Source: Triparma columacea
Taxonomy: Eukaryota > Sar > Bolidophyceae > Parmales > Triparmaceae
Direction: 5' to 3'
Assembly: GCA_030267965.1 (NCBI GenBank)
Contig: BRYA01000184.1
Location: 1 to 19,492, forward strand
Length of the DNA: 19,492 nt
Position numbers and translations under genes: made by a program. Below the pieces are notes generated by a model that worked only from the letters and a program-made list of their open reading frames with translations, was not told the DNA's origin and made no database searches. Shown here piece after piece: positions 1 to 6,978 of this stretch (positions are counted from its first letter, which is position 1; every line of letters begins with the position of its first letter).

Positions 1-1
1 G

Positions 2-1210
2 GAGGAGGAGGGGGCCGTTGCTGGGGACGGAGACGAGCAAGGGGACCGGAGCAGGCAGGTCGGGAAGGTGACTTCCTCGCTCAGAAGAGTCAAGAACAAG
101 ATCGACGGCAAGGTGGGGAGGGCCGAGCCCGTCATCAAGATCGTCTTTGCCTACTTTCAAGTGGTTGGCAGCCTTGGGCCCATCTTTGGAATCAAGTTCC
201 CGCCCGTCTACGCAAGAGTCATCTCCTTCCTCTCCGGAGTCTTCTCCCTGGACTTCCTCTCCTTCATGCCCATTGGCTGCATCTTCTCCTCCACGCACTA
301 CACGCTCCTCCTCTCCTACACCTTGGCACCCCTTTCCATCAGCGCCTTCTTAATTTCCTGGTACTTCAGGCTAAGGGAGAGAACCGACGGGAAATCAGTG
401 ACGCGGAGGAACAAGCTCTTCGAGCTCTTCCTCGCGCTCACCTTCCTTCTCTTGCCAAGCGTCTCCGTGAGAATATTCACCACCTTTGCCTGTCGTGATT
501 TCGACGACAGGAGCAGCTTCCTCAAGGCGGACTTCTCCCTGGACTGTCTTTCTTCCCAATACTCAATCTTCAGCGTGTACGCGGGGCTCATGATCGTCGT
601 CTACCCCGTAGGAGTTCCCCTCCTGTACTTCTTCTTGCTCTTCACAAAGAGGAAGCTCCTGGAGGCTGGGCAGGTCGAAAGGGAGAAGGAAGATGTGAAC
701 AAAAACACTGCACTGGAAGAGGCGCTGGTCAAGAGAGACGAGAACGAGGGGAAGGATCCGGCATTAAAAGCACTGAGCTTTCTCTACGAGAGCTATAAAC
801 CAAAGTACTGGTGGTTTGAGATATTCGAGACCATGAGGAAGTTGGCGTTGACGGGGTTCCTCGTGTTCATTGCACCAGGTACTACCGCCCAGGTGGTGGT
901 TTCCTTGGTGATGAGCATTGTCTCCTTATTTGTGTATACAAAGACTGAACCATTCATCGACGACTTTAACAACAAACTAGCTATCGTTGCAAGCTGGCAA
1001 TTGGTATTGACCCTCGTCGGAGCTCTCGCCATCAAGGTGAATATGGACGGGATGAACGAGAAGGACCAAACCTCATTCGACGCCTTCCTCACTGCCATTC
1101 AGTTTGTTCCAATCGTGTTGCTAACCGGGTTCTCGTTGGTCATGGCAAGGAGATCCCGGAAGGAAAAAGGAAACAAGGTCAACAGCATCGTGCCGGACGG
1201 GACAAGTTAG
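2..1210 (+). CDS. Polytopic membrane protein, C-terminal part (5' end off the window)
   Basis: The frame is open from the left edge to TAG at 1208-1210, so the start lies outside the window. The visible part begins with an acidic Glu/Asp/Gly-rich stretch. About eight or nine hydrophobic segments follow (around VIKIVFAYFQVVGSLGPIFG, TLLLSYTLAPLSISAFLIS, LFELFLALTFLLLPSV, LMIVVYPVGVPLLYFFLLF, LALTGFLVFIAP, LAIVASWQLVLTLVGALAI and FLTAIQFVPIVLLTGFSLV). A charged cytosolic-looking loop rich in Glu and Lys sits in the middle, before the motif KPKYWWFEIFETMRKLALTG. From memory, this motif and layout resemble the C-terminal membrane bundle of very large TRP-like or Cys-rich-ectodomain proteins that are common in stramenopile algae. 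The ectodomain expected upstream is not visible. Function is unknown; a sensory or channel role would be a guess. The short C-terminal tail is basic. Confidence 0.75.
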   Translation, partial: EEEGAVAGDGDEQGDRSRQVGKVTSSLRRVKNKIDGKVGRAEPVIKIVFAYFQVVGSLGPIFGIKFPPVYARVISFLSGVFSLDFLSFMPIGCIFSSTHYTLLLSYTLAPLSISAFLISWYFRLRERTDGKSVTRRNKLFELFLALTFLLLPSVSVRIFTTFACRDFDDRSSFLKADFSLDCLSSQYSIFSVYAGLMIVVYPVGVPLLYFFLLFTKRKLLEAGQVEREKEDVNKNTALEEALVKRDENEGKDPALKALSFLYESYKPKYWWFEIFETMRKLALTGFLVFIAPGTTAQVVVSLVMSIVSLFVYTKTEPFIDDFNNKLAIVASWQLVLTLVGALAIKVNMDGMNEKDQTSFDAFLTAIQFVPIVLLTGFSLVMARRSRKEKGNKVNSIVPDGTS

Positions 1211-1362
1211 AGAGTGATTTTTGGGGCCTGATGTGGAACCACTCGAAGGGTTGGGTAAAAGTAAATGTATTTGAAAAGTAAACATTTTGGACTCCACCTC
1301 CTTCCTCCTCCCCTCCTCCTTCATCATCCCCATCACTTCTGTAGCGGCAGCTTGTGCCCATT

Positions 1363-1372
1363 ATGACGTCAT
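1363..1372. promoter_or_regulatory. ATGACGTCAT palindrome at the sugar kinase start codon
   Basis: A perfect 10-base palindrome containing the CRE/bZIP core TGACGTCA includes the start codon itself. It is 152 bases after the previous gene's stop, so it lies where a compact promoter or 5' leader would be. Binding by a bZIP factor is only a possibility, and a chance match constrained by coding is equally plausible. Confidence 0.25.
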
Positions 1373-2591
1373 CTCCTGAACTATTAGCAGCAGTTGAAGG
1401 TGGCGGTACATCATTTGTGGTTGTATTCTCATTAATCAGCTCTCCAAGTGTTTGTATCCACAAATATGAGTGCCCGACAACAACACCCACTGAGACTCTC
1501 GACAAGGTTAAACAATTCCTCAGTCTACACCCGTATAAAGCTTTGGGAGTTGCTACATTTGGTAAGAGACGTAGCATACAGTGCTGATGGGCCGTTAACA
1601 TCATTGGAACTACCGCTGATTTGGAGTTTATTTACTACTAGCCCCTCACGCAAACCCAATCACCCAACCCAATCACCTAACACACAACACTCACTATTCA
1701 CCTCCTACACAAGGTCCCGTTGATCTCAACCCAGCTTCCCCCACGTACGGTTACATCCAGCAGACCCCCAAAGCCAACTGGTCCAACACAGACGTCCTAA
1801 CACCCTTGATCCAGGTCAACCCCTCAGCCCCCTACAAGTTCGACACTGACGTCAACGCCCCAGCCCTTCTCGAGTACACCACCCTCCCCCCCCCCGCCTC
1901 CAGCGTCGCCTACGTTACCGTAGGTACAGGGGTTGGTGTAGGTCTCTGCATAAACGGTTCCCCCGTCCACGGCCTAATGCACCCTGAGGGTGGACACGTT
2001 CCGATAGTGCCCCTTCCCGGGGACGACTTCCCGGGATACTCGTGGGGAGGCCGGTGCCCCTGGAAGGGCGTTAGCACCGTGGAGAGCTTCGCCGGTGGCG
2101 TGGGTATCCTTGAGCGCCTAGGTAAGGACGCTTCAAATAGTGAGGACAGGTCTATCCTCCGCGGCCTTAGCGACGACGACGAGGTCTGGGACCACGTCGC
2201 GAACGCCTTAGCCTGCCTCTGCGCCACGCTGACTTTGACTTGCAGCGTAGAGCGGATCGTGTTAAGCGGGGGCGTCATGCTTCGGGAGTGCCTTTGGGGG
2301 AAGGTCAGGGTACGGCTTAGGGAGATACTCAATGGGTACGTGGGGAGGGAGGAGGTAACGACGGAGGAGGGACTGGAGAGGTTCATCGTTAAGAGCAGGT
2401 GGGGGAACGACGCCGGGAAAATTGGGGCACTTCACCTAGCCAAACTTGCTTGGGAGGAGGGGGAGGGAGGAGGGAGGGGGGAGGGGGGAGAGATGGGGGG
2501 GGGGGGATGGGGGAAGGGGATGGGATGCCTTACCTTGGGAGTGGGCATCGGGGTGGGGGTGGGTTGGGGGCTGTGGGGGAGGAAAAAATAG
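1363..2591 (+). CDS. ROK-family sugar kinase (fructokinase-like), two exons, unusual C-terminal tail
   Basis: Exon 1 is 1363-1561 and exon 2 is 1714-2591, giving 358 residues. The intron (1562-1713, GTAAGA...AAG) is phase 1 and restores a Gly-Pro-Val-Asp-Leu-Asn-Pro run typical of ROK fructokinases. Visible motifs are the first phosphate loop AVEGGGTSF (residues 10-18), PTYGYIQQTPKANW (about 76-89), the probable catalytic Asp111 in FDTDVNAPALLEY, the second phosphate loop VTVGTGVGVG (133-142) and HPEGGH (155-160). The family phosphorylates hexoses such as fructose with ATP. The ROK zinc site looks degenerate: Cys180 is kept in GGRCPWKG, but the following His is Lys183 and the next Cys is Ser/Thr. 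After the native-looking end GKIGALHLAKLAW, the frame runs into a G-rich tract and ends in a Gly/Val hydrophobic segment with GRKK. The start was chosen at the first ATG in frame; an upstream GTG at 1354 is unlikely in a eukaryote. Confidence 0.85.
2452..2580 (+). repeat. G-rich low-complexity tract (potential G-quadruplexes) at the sugar kinase 3' end
   Basis: The plus strand holds many runs of three to eleven G in about 130 bases. They cover the last codons of the sugar kinase and lie just before its convergent meeting with the MATE gene. Such runs can form G-quadruplexes in DNA or RNA. They also force a Gly/Glu/Arg/Met-rich protein tail. A role in stopping transcription between converging genes is an inference. 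Confidence 0.7.
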
Positions 2592-2676
2592 AGAAGGGGT
2601 CTAGAGGGGAGGGGGGTAAGATAGTTCGGGAAGGGGAATAATGCTTTCGAGATGCATGATTTTAAGACAAATGATA

Positions 2677-4411
2677 TCAATTCTTTCTGTCTTCCTTCAA
2701 CACTTTCCAAACCCCCGTCTTGCTCTTCACTCTAATCAAGCTTGCGGCAACCTGCGTCCCCATAAATCCCGCTAGGCACCACCATATCCCCTTCAGTCCA
2801 ACCTCCCCCCTTCTCCCCATCGCCCCCAGCACCCCGCTCGCTACAACGTTCGCTGCCCCCATCGTCAGCATGCTGTACGTCCAATCGCTCCCCCCCATCA
2901 CCACCCCGTTCGCCGGGTACGCCAGTCCCTTGAGCGCCTGGCAGACCAGGACCGCCGGGAAGATCCCGTGGCACAGGGACCGGACGCCAGGGTCCGACGT
3001 GAGCTTCGCTATCACGTTGGCCCTGTTGGCGTACGTCAAAGCGCTGAGGCCCATGGCGAGTAACCCCCCCGCCCAGCAGCTCATGGCCACCACCCTGCCG
3101 ATGTACTCCCGCCTTAGGGAGGGTCTCCCGAACTCCCTTGCCAGGAGCGTCTGGGTGGCCACCGCTATGCTCTCACAGCACTGGGTGGTAACGAACCCTA
3201 TCTGGAAGCAGAGGTTGTAGGCGGCAGCGTGGATGGGACCGAGGAGGGCGGAGAGGCGGGAGGTGTAGGCGTAGGTAGACACCTTCAGGGTGGACCGGAT
3301 GCAGACACGGGAGGCAGCGGAGACGTAACTTTTCAACGACTCTAAGAACGGGCCCCTGACGTCCTTCCCCAAGGGGTTGACGAGCCCTATCGTCTTCGAC
3401 ATTTTGTAAAGCAGGGGCAGGAGTGCCACGTACTGTGCCACCGCCTGCAGAGAGCAGAGGGAGGGAGCAGTGTCAGAGAGAGGGGGGGGAAACAAGCGAG
3501 CCCTCGAAAAAAACGCCGCTTCACTACTCCGACACTCCACTCCCTCGCGCCTGGAAAAAACACCGCTTCACTACTCCGACACTCCACTCCCTCGCGCCTG
3601 GAAAAAACACCGCTTCATTACTCCAACACTCCACTCCCTCGCGACTTACCGTCCCCATGGCTGCGCCAGCCGATCCCATCCCGAACCTGAACATGAAGAC
3701 CGGGTCGAGGACGACGTTGAGCAGGGTGAACACGCAGGACCACACCAGGGGGGTCACCGTGTCACCTATTCCCCTGTAGACCCCGTTGACCACGAGCCAG
3801 AGCATGGAGGCGGGGAGAGCGAAACCTCGGACCATCATGTAGGCGAACGCCGGGGGGTACATAGGGGAGGTGGAGGGGACGCCGAGGCCGAGAAGTATAT
3901 TCTTCGAGTTGAAGAGGTAGAACGCGCCCTGCGCTACGCCGATCGTGAGGGCCAGAAGCAGGGCTACAGTAACATTGATGGAGAGCTTCCTTTCGTCGCC
4001 GCTAGAGGACGCGACGAGGGAGATGCAGCAGCGGAGGACGGGGTCGCCGACGATCTTGCCGAGAGCGTAGCCTCCGGTGATTGCAACCCCGGCGCCGCCG
4101 AGGACGGTGGGGCCAAGCTTGGAGAGGTAGTAGGTATCCACAAGGGAGGCTAATGGTTCGGCTGTCAGCTGGATCAAGGCGGGAAGGGCGATTTGCAGGA
4201 ACTCACGGTGGAGTGCAGGAGTTGGTGGGGTAATGGATCCGCCTTGGGGTATTTGTGGGGTGGAATATAATAAGGTCAAACCAATCGACGAAGTGTTCTG
4301 CTGATTTCGGCTAATTAACCGTTTCGATGCTTTAGCGGGGAACTTCAGTGTATTGGATGGCACACTTAGGGCCAAGAGTCCCAAAGCAATCGCCAATATT
4401 GACGCCTTCAT
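2677..4411 (-). CDS. MATE family efflux transporter, two exons
   Basis: Exon 1 is 4411-3650 (254 codons) and exon 2 is 3444-2677, giving 509 residues. The 205-base intron (3649-3445, GTAAGT...CTGCAG) is phase 0 and joins GSAGAAMGT to AVAQYVALL, a classic MATE transition between helices. The protein is polytopic, with recognisable MATE elements such as LTAEPLASLVDTYYLSKLG near the first third, NGVYRGIGDTVTPLVW, VLDPVFMFRFGMGSAGAAMGT and, in the second half, LANRAN-like TYANRANVIAKLT. The family exports organic cations, metabolites or citrate using proton or sodium gradients. The first about 20 residues are a hydrophobic signal-like segment followed by a basic, Ser-rich stretch. That could be a signal peptide or a bipartite plastid-targeting leader as in secondary-plastid algae; I cannot decide between them. 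The gene converges on the sugar kinase, with 85 bases between the stop codons. Confidence 0.88.
3506..3643. repeat. Three tandem copies of a 47-base unit inside the MATE intron
   Basis: Units are at about 3506-3553 (48 bases, one extra A), 3554-3600 (47) and 3601-3643 (partial, with a few substitutions). The repeat fills most of the 205-base intron. Read on the minus strand (the gene's strand), each internal junction gives a T-run followed by CCAG, which resembles a 3' splice site. The first copy merges with the true donor GTAAGT at 3649-3644. Confidence 0.9.
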
Positions 4412-4547
4412 TTCAGAGTTTTGTCACCCCAAAGTAAGTTTCCCCATACCAGGTACAGATTTTAATAATACGCAATGTTTCTCGTCACAAGAATTGCCAA
4501 TTTTAACCCCCCCTATACACGAAACAGACGCCCCCACCGCACCATAC

Positions 4548-6902
4548 TCACACTCCGACACTCCTTTTGTTCCTGCCCATTTGTCTGATTGTGAGGCTGT
4601 TCTGAGACATGTTGGCCCTCCTTGTCTTTTGCGCCTGAAAGAAGGCTATGGAGTCGGGGTCCTTGGCCGCGATTCTTTCGAGCTCCATCTTCTCAAACAT
4701 TTCCGCGTCATCCATGACCTCACCCCCCTCCGACTTGGACTGCCCCCCGCCGTCGTCAATGACGGTCCCAATCGCGATGCCGTGCCACATGTCGAAGTCG
4801 CTCAATAGGTTGTACTTGTTGTCGTCAATGCTCATCTGAAGCTGGCCGATTTTCGCCTTCAAATCATTGAGCTCCCTCATCCCCGCCTTGTACCCCTTCT
4901 TAGCCTCTCTCTGCTGCTTCATCAGCTCGAACTCCTCCTCGTCAACGACGTCGATGTCCTCGTCGTAACCTCCGGGTTGCGCCTGGTTCGCGCGCTCGTT
5001 CTTCTTCTTGTTAATCAGGCCAGTAATCCTATCAATCTCGACCTTGAAATCGTTGCACTCTGCAGTCAAGCCCTTGGCCTTCCCCTTCAAACTCTTCACC
5101 TCCGCTTTGCCATCCATGATGCTGACGTTCAAGGGCCTCCCCTTGGTTCGCTTGTAAAGGGCGAACGCCTCCTCCTTATCCTCTGGAACGGCACTGCTCC
5201 TGCCGCCCTTGCTCTCGGCACGGAAGGATGTCGCAGAGTATGTCATCTTTTCCTGGGCGGCGTCCGTGGCGGAAAAACTTTCTATTGGGCGCGTGGGAGA
5301 TCCCTGCACTGACTTCGACGGGCTTCCCACCTGGTCCATGAGGTCCGGCCGAAGGTCCCCTCCAGCCGCACCCAAACTGAAGCCTTCCCCACCAACGGCG
5401 TCGCCGACTGTTTCCTTGGCGTCTGCCGCGTCGAACTCGGGGTCGCTCTCTTTGGCCTCCCCCCCCTCTCCCGCGGTCGCGGCAAAACCGGAGGACGTCT
5501 GTCCCATCCTACCGGCCGTCACTAAACGCTGGAGGTTAGCGTCCTTCTCGATCGTTATGCGCTTGAACTGCATCAGGAGCTCGCGCATCTGCCGAACTGA
5601 AGAGAGGGAAATTGCGTCCGCCTCCTCGTCGGACCCGATCTCGGCGGCCAGAAACTTCTCGATCATGGCTCGCATCTCAAGCTTCATTTCAGGGGTGTAG
5701 TCGTCGTACACGATTCCGCTCCTCTCGGCCATGGCGTCGTGCATTAGCAGCTCCTGTTTGAGCTCCTTGACCTCCTTCGTGAGCTTCTTGACCATCATGG
5801 CGTCGTCAAAGGACTCGAGGGTCGCTGTCTCATTCTGGACCCTCATCATTCTCGCAGCGAGCCTCAAGGTGGAAATGGTCTCCTCGAGGTGGTCCTGCTC
5901 ACCCCACATGTTGGCGAACATGAGAGTTTGGCAGTTGCCTCCTATCGCATCCTTCAACACGTTGGTGAGCTTGGTCTGGCGGTAGGGCACGTATCCGCTC
6001 CCTCCCTTCTTGGAGAGGGCGACGACGCACTGCTCTAGGTACGTCAGAGACTGATTGATCATCATGGACTCCTTTTTGGTCGTGGCATCGATGGGGATCC
6101 CGTCGCTGTCGTCCATGGTCTTCTTGAGGCGCTCTGAACCTGCCAAGTCCACCAGGTTCAGCTTGCTGCTGACGATCCTCTCAGATACGCCCGAGCGGGC
6201 GCGCTGCTGGAGGAAGATGGTGAAAATCGAATGGGAGCGGTTCGACTTCCTGTTGAGCTTGTGCTGGGAGGTCGTCCTGGCCAGCTCTCCGCTGTACAGG
6301 TGATTGAGCATGTCCTGCTCGGACTCAATCTCCACCTCGTTGAGGCCCCTGACGAAGGTCCCCTTACCATTCTTCTCCTCGGCGATCTGAAAGTCGGTCC
6401 TAGTCTCGGAATTGGTGAGGTCGTCGAGCAAGTCATAGACCTTCTCGTTGTAAATCTCATAATAAACGCAGCTAACCCTGAAGTCGATCTCCGTCCGCTC
6501 TGCCATTGTCTGGAAGATGTGCGTAACCGCCCTAGGGGCAATGCCCCTATGGGCGAAGTTCCTCGTGTCGCCAATCATCGTGAACGTCTTCCCTGACCCA
6601 GTCTGTCCGTAGGTCATGATGGTGCCGTTGGTCCCATCCACCACACTCTGGACAACATCCCTGGAAATCGTCGAGTACACGGTGTCCTGGGACACATTGT
6701 GGAGAATGTGGTGGAACTTGAAGGAGAAGAGCGTCTCCTGATTACTTATCCCAGATGTATCGGTGTGGGTCGCATCTGCCGCCTTTTTATCTGCAGTGTT
6801 GATGACAACGGTCCCCTTTGCTTGATCTATCTGGATAGCATTCGCGGCAAAGTTCGCTGTGGGGCGGGTGCGAATGCACACCTTCACAGCCTGACGGGGC
6901 AT
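4548..6902 (-). CDS. KIF9: Kinesin-9 (KIF9/KLP1-like) flagellar motor, single exon
   Basis: This is a 784-residue intronless kinesin with an N-terminal motor. The nucleotide-binding P-loop GQTGSGKT is at residues 99-106, switch I NRKSNRSH at 217-224 and switch II DLAGSE at 252-257. After the motor come MHDAMAERSGIVYDDYTPEM, charged coiled-coil segments and a C-terminal stretch ending LLSDFDMWHG. These features and the length match kinesin-9A (human KIF9, Chlamydomonas KLP1) as I remember them. KLP1 sits on the flagellar central pair and affects beating. One oddity is that switch I has Asn at position 221, where the family consensus NxxSSRSH has Ser. The start ATG at 6902-6900 has A at -3. The gene is divergent from the CFAP61 gene, with 76 bases between the start codons, and lies 136 bases upstream of the MATE start on the same strand. 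Confidence 0.93.
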   Translation of the reverse strand: MPRQAVKVCIRTRPTANFAANAIQIDQAKGTVVINTADKKAADATHTDTSGISNQETLFSFKFHHILHNVSQDTVYSTISRDVVQSVVDGTNGTIMTYGQTGSGKTFTMIGDTRNFAHRGIAPRAVTHIFQTMAERTEIDFRVSCVYYEIYNEKVYDLLDDLTNSETRTDFQIAEEKNGKGTFVRGLNEVEIESEQDMLNHLYSGELARTTSQHKLNRKSNRSHSIFTIFLQQRARSGVSERIVSSKLNLVDLAGSERLKKTMDDSDGIPIDATTKKESMMINQSLTYLEQCVVALSKKGGSGYVPYRQTKLTNVLKDAIGGNCQTLMFANMWGEQDHLEETISTLRLAARMMRVQNETATLESFDDAMMVKKLTKEVKELKQELLMHDAMAERSGIVYDDYTPEMKLEMRAMIEKFLAAEIGSDEEADAISLSSVRQMRELLMQFKRITIEKDANLQRLVTAGRMGQTSSGFAATAGEGGEAKESDPEFDAADAKETVGDAVGGEGFSLGAAGGDLRPDLMDQVGSPSKSVQGSPTRPIESFSATDAAQEKMTYSATSFRAESKGGRSSAVPEDKEEAFALYKRTKGRPLNVSIMDGKAEVKSLKGKAKGLTAECNDFKVEIDRITGLINKKKNERANQAQPGGYDEDIDVVDEEEFELMKQQREAKKGYKAGMRELNDLKAKIGQLQMSIDDNKYNLLSDFDMWHGIAIGTVIDDGGGQSKSEGGEVMDDAEMFEKMELERIAAKDPDSIAFFQAQKTRRANMSQNSLTIRQMGRNKRSVGV

Positions 6903-6978
6903 GGTAAGTTTTAGTAAGGAGGTTGTTCCAACTCCTCTGATCTCAACAGATCAGGTGCAGGCAAAAACCTTCTCAGCA
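6903..6978. promoter_or_regulatory. 76-base bidirectional promoter and leader region between kinesin-9 and CFAP61
   Basis: Only 76 bases separate the two divergent start codons, so both 5' leaders and core promoters must overlap or lie within the coding ends. The stretch holds a perfect 7-base inverted repeat CTGATCT-CAAC-AGATCAG (6937-6954). Just before it is a second imperfect stem, GGAGGTTG-TTC-CAACTCC (about 6919-6936), with one bulged G. No TATA box is visible. Both genes encode axonemal proteins, so a shared flagellar control site is a reasonable inference. Confidence 0.6.

Noticed and set aside
1910..2386. Long minus-strand reading frame across the sugar kinase exon
   Set aside because: It lies antisense to a clear ROK kinase, has no recognisable domain and reads as Ser/Thr/Pro-rich shadow sequence.
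3506..3643. CRISPR-like array
   Set aside because: The repeats are direct tandem copies without unique spacers, inside a eukaryotic intron.
3470..4153. Plus-strand frame of 227 codons over the MATE gene and its intron
   Set aside because: The Glu/His/Gly-rich translation is antisense to MATE exon 1 and crosses the intron repeat; no domain is visible.
6919..6936. RFX X-box at the kinesin-9/CFAP61 promoter
   Set aside because: The GTTG...CCAAC sequence does not fit the X-box consensus well, and RFX control of cilia is not established outside animals and relatives.
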